A stretch of DNA of 45,893 nucleotides from Bacillus xiamenensis. GTDB taxonomy: Bacteria > Bacillota > Bacilli > Bacillales > Bacillaceae. Shown piece after piece: positions 17,405 to 26,723 of the stretch (positions are counted from its first letter, which is position 1; each line of letters opens with the position of its first letter). The notes under the pieces were generated by a model, which made no database searches, was not told the origin of the DNA, and was given only the letters and a program-made list of their open reading frames with translations. Location of the stretch: positions 1 to 45,893 of the forward strand of contig NZ_AMSH01000026.1 in the NCBI RefSeq assembly GCF_000300535.1. Direction: 5' to 3'. The position numbers and the translations under genes were made by a program.

Positions 17405-19390
17405 TCATCCTTCCGCTTTTAACTCTAGCAATAAATCTCTTAATTCTGCTGCTTTTTCAAAATCAAGCGCTTTTGCTGCATCTTTCATTTCCATCTCGAT
17501 TTTTTCGATCACTTTTTCTCGTTCTTTTTTGCTCATTTTTGACAGCTTTGGCGCTGCTTTTGTTTCGTATTCTTCCGAATCCTCATGTACTTTCGTTGCC
17601 TTGATGACATCTCGAATCTTCTTATGAATCGTTTGCGGAGTAATTCCATATTTCTCGTTATACGCTTCTTGTTGCTCTCTTCTCCGCTTTGTTTCTTGAA
17701 TCGCAATGTCCATTGATTTCGTCATATTGTCCGCATACATAATTACCCGGCCTTCTGCATTTCTCGCAGCACGGCCAATCGTCTGAATGAGAGATCTTTC
17801 AGAACGTAAAAAACCTTCTTTATCCGCATCCAAAATGGCTACGAGTGACACCTCTGGAATATCCAAACCTTCACGTAGAAGATTGATCCCGACGAGTACA
17901 TCAAATTTACCGAGACGTAAATCACGAATAATCTCAATTCGCTCAAGGGTCTTAATTTCTGAATGTAAATAATTGACCTTGATTCCGATTTCTTTTAGGT
18001 AATCTGTGAGATCCTCAGACATTTTCTTCGTTAAAGTCGTCACAAGCACCCGTTCATTTCTCTCAACCCTTGCATGGATTTCTCCAATTAAGTCATCAAT
18101 TTGCCCTTCAATCGGACGCACTTCAATGATTGGATCGAGCAAACCAGTTGGGCGGATAATTTGTTCCACGACCTCTGGCGTTTTCTCAAGCTCATACGGT
18201 CCAGGCGTTGCGGATACGTACACAATATGGTTAATATGCTTTTCAAATTCATCAAAAGTGAGCGGTCTATTGTCAAGCGCTGACGGCAGACGGAATCCGT
18301 GATCTACCAGCACTTGTTTTCTTGCCTGGTCCCCGTTGTACATGGCTCGAATTTGCGGGATGGTCACATGTGACTCATCGACCACAATCATAAAATCATC
18401 CGGGAAATAATCAAGCAGTGTGTAAGGCGTCGAACCCGGAGGACGCAAGGTTAGATGTCTGGAATAGTTCTCGATTCCTGAACAAAAGCCCATTTCTCTC
18501 ATCATCTCAAGGTCATACCTTGTCCGCTGCTCAAGACGCTGCGCTTCAAGCAACTTTCCGTTCTCACGAAGCTTTTCAAGCTGCTCCTCAAGCTCTTTTT
18601 CAATATTGATAATGGCTTTTTCCATTTTTTCTTCTCTTGTGACGAAGTGAGATGCTGGGAAAATAGCGACATGATCACGATCACCGAGTATTTCTCCAGT
18701 CAGAGCATCCACTTCACGAATACGCTCAATTTCATCACCGAAAAACTCCACTCTGATACAATGCTCATCTCGTGAAGCTGGGAAAATTTCAACGACATCG
18801 CCTCGAACCCGGAAGGTACCGCGCTGAAAATCTATATCATTACGAGAATACTGAATATCCACAAGCTTACGCAGAAGCTGATTACGTTCAATTTCCATTT
18901 CCGTTCGCAAAGACAGGACAAGCTCCCGGTATTCCTCTGGCGAACCTAAGCCGTAAATACAGGACACACTGGCAATGATGATGACATCTCTCCGCTCAAA
19001 TAGCGAGGATGTGGCGGAGTGTCTCAGCTTATCAATCTCATCATTGATGCTGGCGTCCTTTTCAATAAATGTATCAGTTTGAGGCACATACGCCTCTGGC
19101 TGGTAATAATCATAGTAACTCACAAAATATTCAACAGCATTATTCGGAAAAAATTCCTTAAACTCACTGTATAATTGACCAGCAAGTGTCTTATTATGCG
19201 CAATGACAAGTGTCGGTTTGTTCACTTCTTTAATCAGGTTTGATACAGTAAAAGTCTTTCCCGTACCTGTAGCACCTAACAGCGTTTGATGCTGTTTCCC
19301 CTGATGGATGCCCTCCACAAGCTTTTCAATCGCTTTTGGCTGATCCCCTTGGGGTTGATAGGTAGAAACTAATTCAAAGCGGTCACTCAC
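17405..19390 (-). CDS. uvrB: UvrB, excinuclease ABC subunit B
   Basis: A 661-residue DNA helicase-like subunit that verifies damage and recruits UvrC. The Walker A motif GATGTGKT is near residues 39-46. The Tyr-rich beta-hairpin ([10 protein letters not shown]) that clamps one DNA strand is near residues 92-101. Helicase motifs V-VI ([10 protein letters not shown] and QTIGRAARN) follow, and the UVR motif for UvrC binding is at about residues 620-655. The start is GTG at 19390, with GGAGG seven bases upstream; the neighbouring ATG is out of frame. Expression is SOS-inducible through the operator at 19458. Confidence 0.97.
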   Translation of the reverse strand: MSDRFELVSTYQPQGDQPKAIEKLVEGIHQGKQHQTLLGATGTGKTFTVSNLIKEVNKPTLVIAHNKTLAGQLYSEFKEFFPNNAVEYFVSYYDYYQPEAYVPQTDTFIEKDASINDEIDKLRHSATSSLFERRDVIIIASVSCIYGLGSPEEYRELVLSLRTEMEIERNQLLRKLVDIQYSRNDIDFQRGTFRVRGDVVEIFPASRDEHCIRVEFFGDEIERIREVDALTGEILGDRDHVAIFPASHFVTREEKMEKAIINIEKELEEQLEKLRENGKLLEAQRLEQRTRYDLEMMREMGFCSGIENYSRHLTLRPPGSTPYTLLDYFPDDFMIVVDESHVTIPQIRAMYNGDQARKQVLVDHGFRLPSALDNRPLTFDEFEKHINHIVYVSATPGPYELEKTPEVVEQIIRPTGLLDPIIEVRPIEGQIDDLIGEIHARVERNERVLVTTLTKKMSEDLTDYLKEIGIKVNYLHSEIKTLERIEIIRDLRLGKFDVLVGINLLREGLDIPEVSLVAILDADKEGFLRSERSLIQTIGRAARNAEGRVIMYADNMTKSMDIAIQETKRRREQQEAYNEKYGITPQTIHKKIRDVIKATKVHEDSEEYETKAAPKLSKMSKKEREKVIEKIEMEMKDAAKALDFEKAAELRDLLLELKAEG

Positions 19391-19681
19391 ATCAAAGCCT
19401 CCGTTTCGTTACGAAATCTATCTAATGAATATATTATCATAAAAGAACACAAAAATACGAACTAAAGTTCGCTTCTCACTTGATTTTTATTTCCAATACC
19501 ATCATACCCTCTCTGCCGAGGCAAATAACCACCTCAAGAAACCTTCCTTTCAGTATGGAACATTTTGGAGCGAGATATTCGATCAACAGAAAGATCACAA
19601 AAAAGAAAGCTGCACTCACTAAAAATCGTAAGCACAGCTCAGTACAAAACGTATTCTTTCGATTGATCACAAGGAAAAACA
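19391..19681. other. uvrB-csbA interval: promoter, SOS box, no confident gene
   Basis: This 291-base gap holds the uvrBA promoter and LexA site next to uvrB. The rest (about 19475-19680) has short open frames on both strands without recognisable family or good ribosome sites. One minus-strand frame is described separately as a weak candidate. Confidence 0.6.
19436..19471 (-). promoter_or_regulatory. SOS (LexA/DinR) box and -10 region of uvrBA
   Basis: CGAACTAAAGTTCG (19458-19471) is a perfect match to the Bacillus SOS box CGAAC-N4-GTTCG. On the minus strand a -10 hexamer TATGAT (19441-19436) lies 16 bases further on, so the operator covers the -35 region. LexA repression and DNA-damage induction follow from established knowledge of this regulon. 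Confidence 0.93.
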
Positions 19682-19685
19682 TCAA
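19476..19685 (-). CDS. Weak candidate: small membrane protein overlapping the csbA stop
   Basis: A 69-residue frame begins with TTG/ATG codons that overlap the csbA stop codon (TTGATG). It carries one strongly hydrophobic segment at about residues 20-38 (FLVSAAFFFVIFLLIEYLAP), with positive residues before it. Translational coupling to csbA is conceivable. Against it: no clear ribosome site, an unrecognised sequence, a hairpin at 19675-19695 that may terminate csbA, and an open frame of similar length on the other strand. Confidence 0.2.
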   Translation of the reverse strand: MMFFLVINRKNTFCTELCLRFLVSAAFFFVIFLLIEYLAPKCSILKGRFLEVVICLGREGMMVLEIKIK

Positions 19686-19695
19686 TGATGTTTTT
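19675..19695 (-). terminator. Possible weak terminator at the csbA stop
   Basis: AAAAACATC / GATGTTTTT form a perfect 9-bp stem with a three-base loop that includes the csbA stop. It is AT-rich, and the T run lies within the stem arm, so efficiency is doubtful. Confidence 0.4.
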
Positions 19696-19927
19696 CAGCC
19701 TTCTCTCTCTTTTCAATTTCTTTCTTAGCCATAAACAATGCCCCAGCTACTAAAGAAATAATATCTAATCCTACAATAAAGTAAGTTTCTGTATAGCCTT
19801 TCATATACGAGGCAAATAAAAGGGCCGCGGTTAAAGCAATGCCAACGTAATGATTATAAGTAACCTTTGAAAATAAAATGACAAGCAGGAAAGGAAAAAT
19901 AAGTGCAAATATGGCTTTTGTAATCAC
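19682..19927 (-). CDS. csbA: CsbA, small membrane protein (DUF2198)
   Basis: An 81-residue membrane protein with three hydrophobic helices (about residues 3-20, 25-42 and 49-68) and a charged C-terminal tail (KKEIEKREKAEKHH). Its place directly upstream of uvrB matches B. subtilis csbA, known there as a general-stress (sigma-B) gene of unknown function. GAGGGAGGG lies before the start. I see a good sigma-A promoter but no clear sigma-B promoter (GTTTAA...GGGTAT). The family call rests on length, hydrophobic pattern and synteny. Confidence 0.85.
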   Translation of the reverse strand: MITKAIFALIFPFLLVILFSKVTYNHYVGIALTAALLFASYMKGYTETYFIVGLDIISLVAGALFMAKKEIEKREKAEKHH

Positions 19928-19960
19928 AATAACCCTCCCTCTACATGGTCTACTCCCTTG

Positions 19961-19989
19961 ATTATAGTAAAGATTGGCATAATGAACAA
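19961..19989 (-). promoter_or_regulatory. Sigma-A promoter of csbA
   Basis: On the minus strand TTGTTC (19989-19984) is separated by exactly 17 bases from TATAAT (19966-19961), with the csbA start about 34 bases after the -10. Confidence 0.75.
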
Positions 19990-20099
19990 TTCACAGTTTT
20001 CAATTTCAGCTTTTTTTCTTCTCTAATGAAGACTTTTGATATAGATGAGGAGGAGAATTAGTGAGAACGTCCCCTTTCCAAAGATAGGTCTTTACGTCT

Positions 20100-20153
20100 T
20101 TGACAATTACATCCAATAAATTCTATGATTAAAATGATAGTGCGCACTATCAT
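20100..20153 (+). promoter_or_regulatory. yvkC promoter with a 20-bp perfect palindromic operator
   Basis: TTGACA (20100-20105) and TATGAT (20124-20129) are spaced by 18 bases. Starting five bases after the -10, ATGATAGTGCGCACTATCAT (20134-20153) is a perfect 20-bp palindrome that would cover the transcription start. Its size and position suit a TetR-family operator, and a TetR gene (yvkB) lies just downstream of yvkC. The palindrome is seen directly; the binding protein is inferred. Confidence 0.75.
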
Positions 20154-20210
20154 CTTGAGAATATAGAGACACAGACAAACAATTGGCTATTTGAATAAGG
20201 GGGCTTTCCC

Positions 20211-22742
20211 ATGTATTCAGTATTATTTCATGCGGCTGAAGAATCCGCATCACTCGCAGGGGCAAAAGGCGTGAATTTAATTAAATTAAACAATCACGGG
20301 CTGCCAGTTCCAGATGGGTTTATTATTAAAACCAACAGCTTTGCAAGCTTTCTTTCCTATCACCACCTGCATCCAACTGAACAAATGCTTGAACAAAAAA
20401 TCAAAAATGCTTCGTTTCCTTCACAAATGGAAACAGAGTTACTTTCGTCCTTTCAATCATTGCTCAAAACATATCCCTCCGTTGCAGTTCGATCCTCCTC
20501 TGTGGCGGAAGATCTCGAAGGCGCCTCATTTGCAGGACAATACGAGACCTATTTGAATATCAAAACCAATGAAGAATTTTTACAGGCTGTGAAAGAATGC
20601 TGGTCTTCTTATTTTGCAGCAAGAGTCACAGAATATAAGGAAGAAATGGTCGAAACCGAGGAAGATATGCCGCTCATGGCAATTGTCGTTCAAGGATTAA
20701 TCCATTCTGACGTCTCCGGCGTCATCTTTAGTGAGAACCCGGTATCAGGAAAAACAAATGAAGTCATGTTGACAGCAAGCTACGGACTAGGAGAAGCCAT
20801 CGTCTCCGGCCTTGTGACACCAGACACGTTTATTGTAGACAAAGAAACGGACTCTATTGAGAAATCACTGGGAACAAAAGATCTGCAAATTGTCCCCTGT
20901 CAAGAGGGCGTCATTGAACAGCCTGTATCTAAGGAAAGGGCTGGTCAGTTTTGTCTGCATGATGATCAATTGTTACAAATCACGAAAATCACCAAACAAG
21001 TCGAAGCACTTTACGGACATGGAGTAGATATTGAATTTGGAATTTCAAATGGTACTTTTTATTTACTTCAAGCGAGACCCATTACCACTGTTCTTCCAAA
21101 AACAGCCAATGAAGTGGCAGGAGCTTCTTTTCAAATACAGCCAGAAGAGCTGCAAGATTTCTGGATTTCAATGGACGATCATATGCCTGGACCAACAAGT
21201 CCTCTCTTTTCAAGTCTAATCATCCCTGCTTTAAAAAGCGGGATGAAGAAAAGCGGAGAAAAGTATCAAGTGCCTGATCTCAATATTAAAGATATCAAGC
21301 TTTATAGAGGCCATCTGTATTCTTCACCATCTATGCCAGAAGCAGGAACGGATACTGAACCAGTTTTTGATGAGAGTCTATTTGAGCTGTTTCCCCGTTT
21401 AAGCGAAAGAATGTATCACATTTTGGAGCAAAACTTGTTTCCCTTATACGAAAAACTTGATCGGCAAATCAATCAGCCTCTGACAACTGATGAAGCCATC
21501 ATTGGCCTCAAAGAATTAAAAGATATTTATCTAAAAGCGTACGACGATCATTTTGATATCGTCATCCCACAAGTCATTCTATCAGCAATGATCGAAGATA
21601 TGCTTGTCACATATACCGGTGATCAAACACAAGTCGTCTTGCTGCATGAAATGATGATAGGTGTGATGAACAAGTCTCTTGAAACAGATCAAAAGCTATC
21701 TTACCTGGCAAAAGAAGTCCTTCAAGATGAAGAACTTCTTCAGGCATTTACAAACCATGCAACGAATCCAGAACGATTATATGCGCTCAATCACACGGAT
21801 AAAGGAAAGAACTTCATTTCTAAAATAGAAGAATTTCTCCAAATCTATGGCTGGCGATCTGTCAAAAGTCATGATTTTACAGATGAAACATGGGTAGAGA
21901 ACCCTGATTTTGTCTTAGATATCATTAGAAATAACATTCAGTACCAATCTGATTTTGACGATGAATTTGCACAAGCAGTGCTCAAAAGACGAGAAACTTA
22001 TGAGCAATTTATGAGTCAAGTAAAGGATGAAGCGTTTAAAACAAAATTTGAAAAACTTTATCATTTTGCGCTTCAGGCAGCCAATATTCGAGATGATCAT
22101 CACTTCTACATTGATGCCATGTTAGATGCAAAAGCTAGACTATATCTCTTGAAAATTGGTGAACTTCTTGTCCAAAAAGGAGCCATTCCTCATCAAGAAG
22201 ACCTTTGGTATCTCTACGATGATGAAGTACACAAAGCACTTACAACTTCTATCACATACGATTCGGTCATCCAGCAAAGAAAAATTGAAATGAAAGAAAA
22301 TGAAGCGATTCAACCGCCAGCTTATACAGGCAGCCCCTCTGAAGCTGAATTACAGCAAGTAGAAAGAATGCTCGGTTCGTTAAGAGAAAATGAAAATAAC
22401 ACAAATGATGTAATCCACGGAATTGGCGCATCTAGCGGCATTGTATCTGGAAGGGTAAAAGTCATTACATGCGCTGATGAATTCTCACAATTCCAAAAGG
22501 ATGACATTTTAGTTTGCAAAACAACGACGCCTTTATGGACCAGCTTATTTAGAGACGCCAAAGCCGTGATCACCGATTCTGGCGGCATTTTGTCTCATTC
22601 CGCTATTATCGCTAGAGAGTATATGATGCCTGCTGTCCTAGGAACACGAATCGCCACCGAAAAACTAAAATCAGGTGATCTTGTTACAGTAGATGGTGCC
22701 AATGGGCGTATTCAGTTATTAAAACAACATTCAAGGGCATAA
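20211..22742 (+). CDS. yvkC: Rifampin phosphotransferase-type PEP synthase-like enzyme (YvkC)
   Basis: An 843-residue three-domain enzyme. The N-terminal PPDK/ATP-grasp domain spans about residues 1-300 (SLAGAKGVNL; RSSSVAEDLEGASFAGQYET; ending QARPITT). The middle, about 320-740, is rich in aromatic and acidic residues and corresponds to the antibiotic-binding region of rifampin phosphotransferases. The C-terminal swivelling domain, about 750-843, carries the catalytic His796 in GGILSHSAI. RPH enzymes use ATP to phosphorylate rifampin at the C21 hydroxyl, releasing AMP and phosphate. AAGGGGG precedes the ATG. It is followed by a TetR regulator and an efflux pump, a resistance-like cassette. 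True PEP synthase is unlikely from the domain order and the central domain; the substrate was not proven here. Confidence 0.85.
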   Translation: MYSVLFHAAEESASLAGAKGVNLIKLNNHGLPVPDGFIIKTNSFASFLSYHHLHPTEQMLEQKIKNASFPSQMETELLSSFQSLLKTYPSVAVRSSSVAEDLEGASFAGQYETYLNIKTNEEFLQAVKECWSSYFAARVTEYKEEMVETEEDMPLMAIVVQGLIHSDVSGVIFSENPVSGKTNEVMLTASYGLGEAIVSGLVTPDTFIVDKETDSIEKSLGTKDLQIVPCQEGVIEQPVSKERAGQFCLHDDQLLQITKITKQVEALYGHGVDIEFGISNGTFYLLQARPITTVLPKTANEVAGASFQIQPEELQDFWISMDDHMPGPTSPLFSSLIIPALKSGMKKSGEKYQVPDLNIKDIKLYRGHLYSSPSMPEAGTDTEPVFDESLFELFPRLSERMYHILEQNLFPLYEKLDRQINQPLTTDEAIIGLKELKDIYLKAYDDHFDIVIPQVILSAMIEDMLVTYTGDQTQVVLLHEMMIGVMNKSLETDQKLSYLAKEVLQDEELLQAFTNHATNPERLYALNHTDKGKNFISKIEEFLQIYGWRSVKSHDFTDETWVENPDFVLDIIRNNIQYQSDFDDEFAQAVLKRRETYEQFMSQVKDEAFKTKFEKLYHFALQAANIRDDHHFYIDAMLDAKARLYLLKIGELLVQKGAIPHQEDLWYLYDDEVHKALTTSITYDSVIQQRKIEMKENEAIQPPAYTGSPSEAELQQVERMLGSLRENENNTNDVIHGIGASSGIVSGRVKVITCADEFSQFQKDDILVCKTTTPLWTSLFRDAKAVITDSGGILSHSAIIAREYMMPAVLGTRIATEKLKSGDLVTVDGANGRIQLLKQHSRA

Positions 22743-22832
22743 TCGGAACTTTTTGGTTCATATTGGCGGTCATGGATTTTATCGGTATACTTACTTTGTT
22801 GCAAACACATTCATAACCTGAGGTGAGTATGC

Positions 22833-23405
22833 TTGTTAAAATCAACAAATCAACGAATCATTCGCGCAACGATGGATTTATTGTCGGAAAAGGGCTATCA
22901 AAAAACAACCACTAAAGAAATTGCGTCAAAAGCGAATGTGAGTGAAGCGACAATTTTTCGTAACTTTAAAAACAAACGCGGCGTGATTGCTGCCATGATG
23001 AAAATGAAATCAACACCGACAAAAACCCTAGAAGCAGAATTTAAAGGAGATTTATACACGGATTTAAAATTTCTCGGTACCTATTTCCTTGAACATTTGA
23101 CTTCCAAAAAAGAATTTATTTATATCAGCATGAGAGAACCAGCTATGTTTAAGGATTTAGCAAACCATGAAAAAATTTATCCTCAAGAACTGAGGGAAAT
23201 GCTGATACAATATTTCAAAAAGATGAGTGATCGGCATCAAGTATTAAAAGGAAATGAAGAAATCTACTCGGACATTTTTATTAGTACGTATTTCGGTTTT
23301 TTCATTCAACAGCTGGAGCTAGACTTCCAACTCGTTTTAACACAGAAAGAAGATTTTATTGAGACATGCACACACATTTTCATGAGAGGAATTTCTCCCG
23401 CTTGA
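22833..23405 (+). CDS. yvkB: TetR-family regulator YvkB
   Basis: A 190-residue regulator. The N-terminal helix-turn-helix is at about residues 10-50 (ATMDLLSEKGYQKTTTKEIA, then VSEATIFRNFKNK). The remaining helical domain binds an unknown ligand and dimerises. The TTG start at 22833 is used because AGGTGAG lies just upstream; an ATG four bases earlier is in another frame. It sits between yvkC and yvkA, and its stop lies inside the leader of yvkA, consistent with one transcript. The 20-bp palindrome at the yvkC promoter is its most likely operator. Confidence 0.88.
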   Translation: MLKSTNQRIIRATMDLLSEKGYQKTTTKEIASKANVSEATIFRNFKNKRGVIAAMMKMKSTPTKTLEAEFKGDLYTDLKFLGTYFLEHLTSKKEFIYISMREPAMFKDLANHEKIYPQELREMLIQYFKKMSDRHQVLKGNEEIYSDIFISTYFGFFIQQLELDFQLVLTQKEDFIETCTHIFMRGISPA

Positions 23406-23446
23406 AGGGTGAAATTCTTCTTTTTTACAAAAAGGTGGTATACACA

Positions 23447-24781
23447 TTGAAATTAAAAAAAGAGAGCTTGATTATTTATTCTTTGTTACTTGGTGCTATT
23501 TTAGTTCCGGTCAACTCAACCATGATCGCAGTAGCTCTATCATCTATATCAACTTATTACGACCAATCCATTTCAAACATTACTTGGGTTGTTACGATTT
23601 ATCTTATTGTGATGGCAGTCACTCAGCCTATTGCGGGTAAGCTAGGAGATATATACGGCCACCGCAACATGTATTTAGCCGGTGTGACACTCTTTTTGAT
23701 TGGCTCCATTGGCTGTGCTTTCGCACCTAATCTTGCTTTGCTCATCACTTTTCGATCCATCCAAGCAGCAGGTGGCGCTATATTAACACCGAACAGCATT
23801 GCATTAATTCGGGCAACGGTATCACCTGAAAAACTCTCTAAAACAATGGGGTTCTTTGGTTTTGGAGCAGGAATTGGTGCTGCACTTGGGCCTTTTATTG
23901 GCTCGATGCTTATTCAGAGCTTTGACTGGCATTCCATTTTCCTAGTGAATATTCCTTTTTTATTCCTCACACTTGTGACCGGCGTCTTGCTGATTCCGAA
24001 GATGGAGCATACACGCTTACAAGCCAATGTAGATATCATCGGTTCGTTATACTTAACGATCGGGATCGCCACACTTATTCTGTTCACCAAAAGCCAACTA
24101 TTAAATGAATACATGGTCTATGGGATACTTGCATTGACCGCCATTCCTTTATTCTTCAAACATGTACGTAAAGTAACAAATCCGATCATTGATTTGGCCC
24201 TATTTAAAAATAGTGCTTTTACAAACGCTAACCTTTCCATCATGCTTAGTAATTTTGTGATGTACGCTATTCTTCTCATTATGCCGCTGTTTATGGAACA
24301 ACAACTTACGCTGTCTCATACACAAAGCGGGATCATTCTTTCTATCTTTTCACTCTGTATGTCTATTAGCGGACTGCTTGGGGCAAAACTCCATCCAGTA
24401 AAAGGCGCAAAGAAAATGATTCGATTTTCATTTTTCTGTCTTACTTTATCAGGCATCCTGCTGATCACACTAAGCAGTTACCCAAATGTACCTCTCCTGA
24501 TCATCACATTAGTCGCAGGGGGAATCTCATCCGGTATTGGCATGACTAGCATGCAGATGGCTTCTTTAACCTCTGTTGATCAGAGCTTATCAGGTTCGGC
24601 ATCTGGGATTTTCTCTACCTTTCGATATTTCGGAAGTATCATTTCATCTACATTGATTGGAATTATAAGTGGTTTTCAATCTTTATTTATTGTATTAATG
24701 GGCGCCGGTATTCTTGGTTTCCTCCTATCTCATCGCTTAAAAACAAAGTCCACCTCTCATTCATCTGGACACTCTGCTTAA
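23447..24781 (+). CDS. yvkA: MFS multidrug efflux transporter YvkA
   Basis: A 444-residue major-facilitator transporter with about 12 or more membrane helices. The proton-antiporter motifs of drug exporters are visible: GKLGDIYGHRN (motif A, about residues 62-72) and the glycine-rich GFGAGIGAALGPFIG (motif C, about 140-154). The TTG at 23447 is taken as the start because AAGGTGG lies seven to eight bases upstream and the encoded KLKKES begins the usual short cytosolic tail. The frame could be extended to 23366, but that part overlaps yvkB and reads as non-membrane sequence. It is the third gene of the yvkCBA cassette; the substrate is unknown. Confidence 0.88.
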   Translation: MKLKKESLIIYSLLLGAILVPVNSTMIAVALSSISTYYDQSISNITWVVTIYLIVMAVTQPIAGKLGDIYGHRNMYLAGVTLFLIGSIGCAFAPNLALLITFRSIQAAGGAILTPNSIALIRATVSPEKLSKTMGFFGFGAGIGAALGPFIGSMLIQSFDWHSIFLVNIPFLFLTLVTGVLLIPKMEHTRLQANVDIIGSLYLTIGIATLILFTKSQLLNEYMVYGILALTAIPLFFKHVRKVTNPIIDLALFKNSAFTNANLSIMLSNFVMYAILLIMPLFMEQQLTLSHTQSGIILSIFSLCMSISGLLGAKLHPVKGAKKMIRFSFFCLTLSGILLITLSSYPNVPLLIITLVAGGISSGIGMTSMQMASLTSVDQSLSGSASGIFSTFRYFGSIISSTLIGIISGFQSLFIVLMGAGILGFLLSHRLKTKSTSHSSGHSA

Positions 24782-25056
24782 TGACTTCCTTCGCTCTAGG
24801 TTCATTTAGGGCGGGGGATCTATGATTATCTGTCACTTTACATTATGAAGAACATATTGATCAAACCGTGAAAATCATCTTTTAAACATGAAAAAATGTC
24901 ATATGTTCAGAAGAAAAATGGATTTCAGCTCAAATTTCACCCCACTTCCCTACCTAAAAGCTTTTTTTCATATCTTCCAGCAATCATAACTTCGATTTTT
25001 TTTCACAATTTTTGTGTTATGCTTTTTGAAAATAGAGCACGCAAAGGAGCAGAAAG

Positions 25057-26040
25057 ATGGAACGTGTGAAATATTTTTTGATTTGTTTATCAGCTCTACT
25101 GTTTTTCCTGTCAGGCTGTGGAAAAGAACAGCAATTTACGCCACCTAGCAGCTCTCAATCGTTTGCTGTGATTTCTCAATTAAAAAAAGCCTCCTTTTCA
25201 ATAGTTGATTTACAAAAGAAAAAAATTGTCTCTTCCGTTGATTTAAAACATCCTCTCACTGATCTTATTCAAATCAACAAAGACGTCATCATTGCTTCAA
25301 GTAAAGAAGGACAATCTCTAATAGAAATCAATTTAAAAAAAGGAACAGCAACAGACTATATGAATGTGAAAAAAGGGCTGACGTCACTTACATATGATGC
25401 AGCTTCCCGCACTTTACTTGCAGCAGATTCAGAAAAAAATGCCGTGTATTTTATTGATACGCAGCGCAAAAAAATAAAAGCAACTGTGAAGACAGGAAAA
25501 TTACCTTCTTCTATGACTCTTTCTTCTGCAGGAACTTTGTTTGTTTTAAATGCAGAAAGTCATACCGTTTCAGTCATTGATATTGAAAAAGAAAAAAATA
25601 TACGTACCATTTCTGTATTAGAACGACCTTCTGGTATCCATTTTGATGGGCATTCCATTTGGATTGGAGGACACGGTAAACCTGGCACCTTAAATAAAAG
25701 TATTTTTGCTTACGACCCTAAAACAGGAAAAAAACAGCAGGAAATCAAACTAGGCGTCATGCCTGTTGCATTTTTCTCAGAAAAAAACGCCTCTACTTTA
25801 TATGTACTATGTCATGGAGACCATACACTCTACAAAGTAGATACGAAGAGGAATCAGCAGCTCTCTTCTGTTGAAACCGGTCAAAATCCGAATTATATTA
25901 CTGCCGATTCCTCATCCATATATGTAAGCAACTTAGATGACAATTCAGTATCAGTCATTGATAAACATACATTCATGTTAAAAAATCGGCTGAATATCCC
26001 ATCAGGGCCTTACGCTATCGTGTTGGAGGAAAAGAAATGA
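25057..26040 (+). CDS. Beta-propeller (YVTN/YncE-type) lipoprotein
   Basis: A 327-residue surface lipoprotein. Its signal peptide ends in the lipobox LSGC with Cys21 as the lipid site. The rest is built from repeats of about 40-45 residues with the pattern of YVTN/NHL beta-propeller blades (for example VSVIDIEKEKNIRTISV and VSVIDKHTFMLKNRLNIPSG), enough for about seven blades. Such propellers commonly bind proteins, peptides or ligands outside the cell. Its stop overlaps the response-regulator start (ATGA), so the three genes at 25-28 kb form one operon. I infer that it is the extracellular sensing or accessory partner of the kinase. No symbol is recognised. Confidence 0.8.
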   Translation: MERVKYFLICLSALLFFLSGCGKEQQFTPPSSSQSFAVISQLKKASFSIVDLQKKKIVSSVDLKHPLTDLIQINKDVIIASSKEGQSLIEINLKKGTATDYMNVKKGLTSLTYDAASRTLLAADSEKNAVYFIDTQRKKIKATVKTGKLPSSMTLSSAGTLFVLNAESHTVSVIDIEKEKNIRTISVLERPSGIHFDGHSIWIGGHGKPGTLNKSIFAYDPKTGKKQQEIKLGVMPVAFFSEKNASTLYVLCHGDHTLYKVDTKRNQQLSSVETGQNPNYITADSSSIYVSNLDDNSVSVIDKHTFMLKNRLNIPSGPYAIVLEEKK

Positions 26041-26723
26041 AAGAACAGATGAATATTTTAATAGTAGATGATGAGTTAGATATGCTTGAGTTAATCGGAG
26101 CCTTTTTGCAGAAGCAAGGCTTTCACGTGATGACTGCCAATAATGGAAAGGATGCCTTACGTCAGTTTGAAAAAGAGCAGGTAGATCTTATTGTATTAGA
26201 TATCATGATGCCTGAAATGGATGGATTTGAAGTCTGCCAGCGTATCAGGCAAACCTCCCAAATCCCCATTTTATTCTTAACAGCTAGAAGTTATGAGGAG
26301 GATCGAATTAAAGGGCTGGAAATAGGAGCAGATGACTACATCATGAAACCTTTCAGTCTGCGTGAGCTTTCAGCAAGAATTGAAACGACCTTAAGAAGAA
26401 TTAGAGGACTTTCACTAAAGCGCAGCCGGGTGCAGATTGGTGACATGGAGATAGATCAAGATGGAAGACAAGTCTATCTAAAGAAAGAGCCTATTAATTT
26501 AACAAGAAGAGAATTTGATTTACTCATGTTTCTTCTGCTTAATCAAGGCCAGGTGTTTTCCCGTGAGCAGCTCTATCAAAAATTGTGGGAGTCACACTCA
26601 ACTAGCGGCTCTTTAAGAACAGTCGATACACATATTAAAACATTGCGGCTGAAATTAAAAGGAGCCGAACGGCATATTAAGACCGTGTGGGGTGTCGGCT
26701 ATAAATTTGAGGAGAACGAATGA
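26037..26723 (+). CDS. OmpR/PhoB-family response regulator
   Basis: A 228-residue regulator. The receiver domain (residues 5-122) has acidic residues Asp11-Asp12, phospho-acceptor Asp55 in LIVLDIMMP, the Thr/Ser switch in FLTAR and Lys104 in MKPF. The winged-helix DNA-binding domain (about 130-226) ends with the usual VWGVGYKFE. It overlaps the lipoprotein gene upstream and the kinase gene downstream by four bases each. The target genes are unknown; the next transcription unit, ykcBC, is a candidate. Confidence 0.93.
   Translation: MKEQMNILIVDDELDMLELIGAFLQKQGFHVMTANNGKDALRQFEKEQVDLIVLDIMMPEMDGFEVCQRIRQTSQIPILFLTARSYEEDRIKGLEIGADDYIMKPFSLRELSARIETTLRRIRGLSLKRSRVQIGDMEIDQDGRQVYLKKEPINLTRREFDLLMFLLLNQGQVFSREQLYQKLWESHSTSGSLRTVDTHIKTLRLKLKGAERHIKTVWGVGYKFEENE

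Noticed and set aside
19928-20010. Search for a sigma-B promoter before csbA
   Set aside because: csbA is a general-stress gene in B. subtilis, but no GTTTAA...GGGTAT pair was found; only a sigma-A-type promoter is supported.
20211-22742. yvkC read as PEP synthase for gluconeogenesis
   Set aside because: The domain order and large central domain match rifampin phosphotransferases, and the neighbours are a TetR regulator and an efflux pump.
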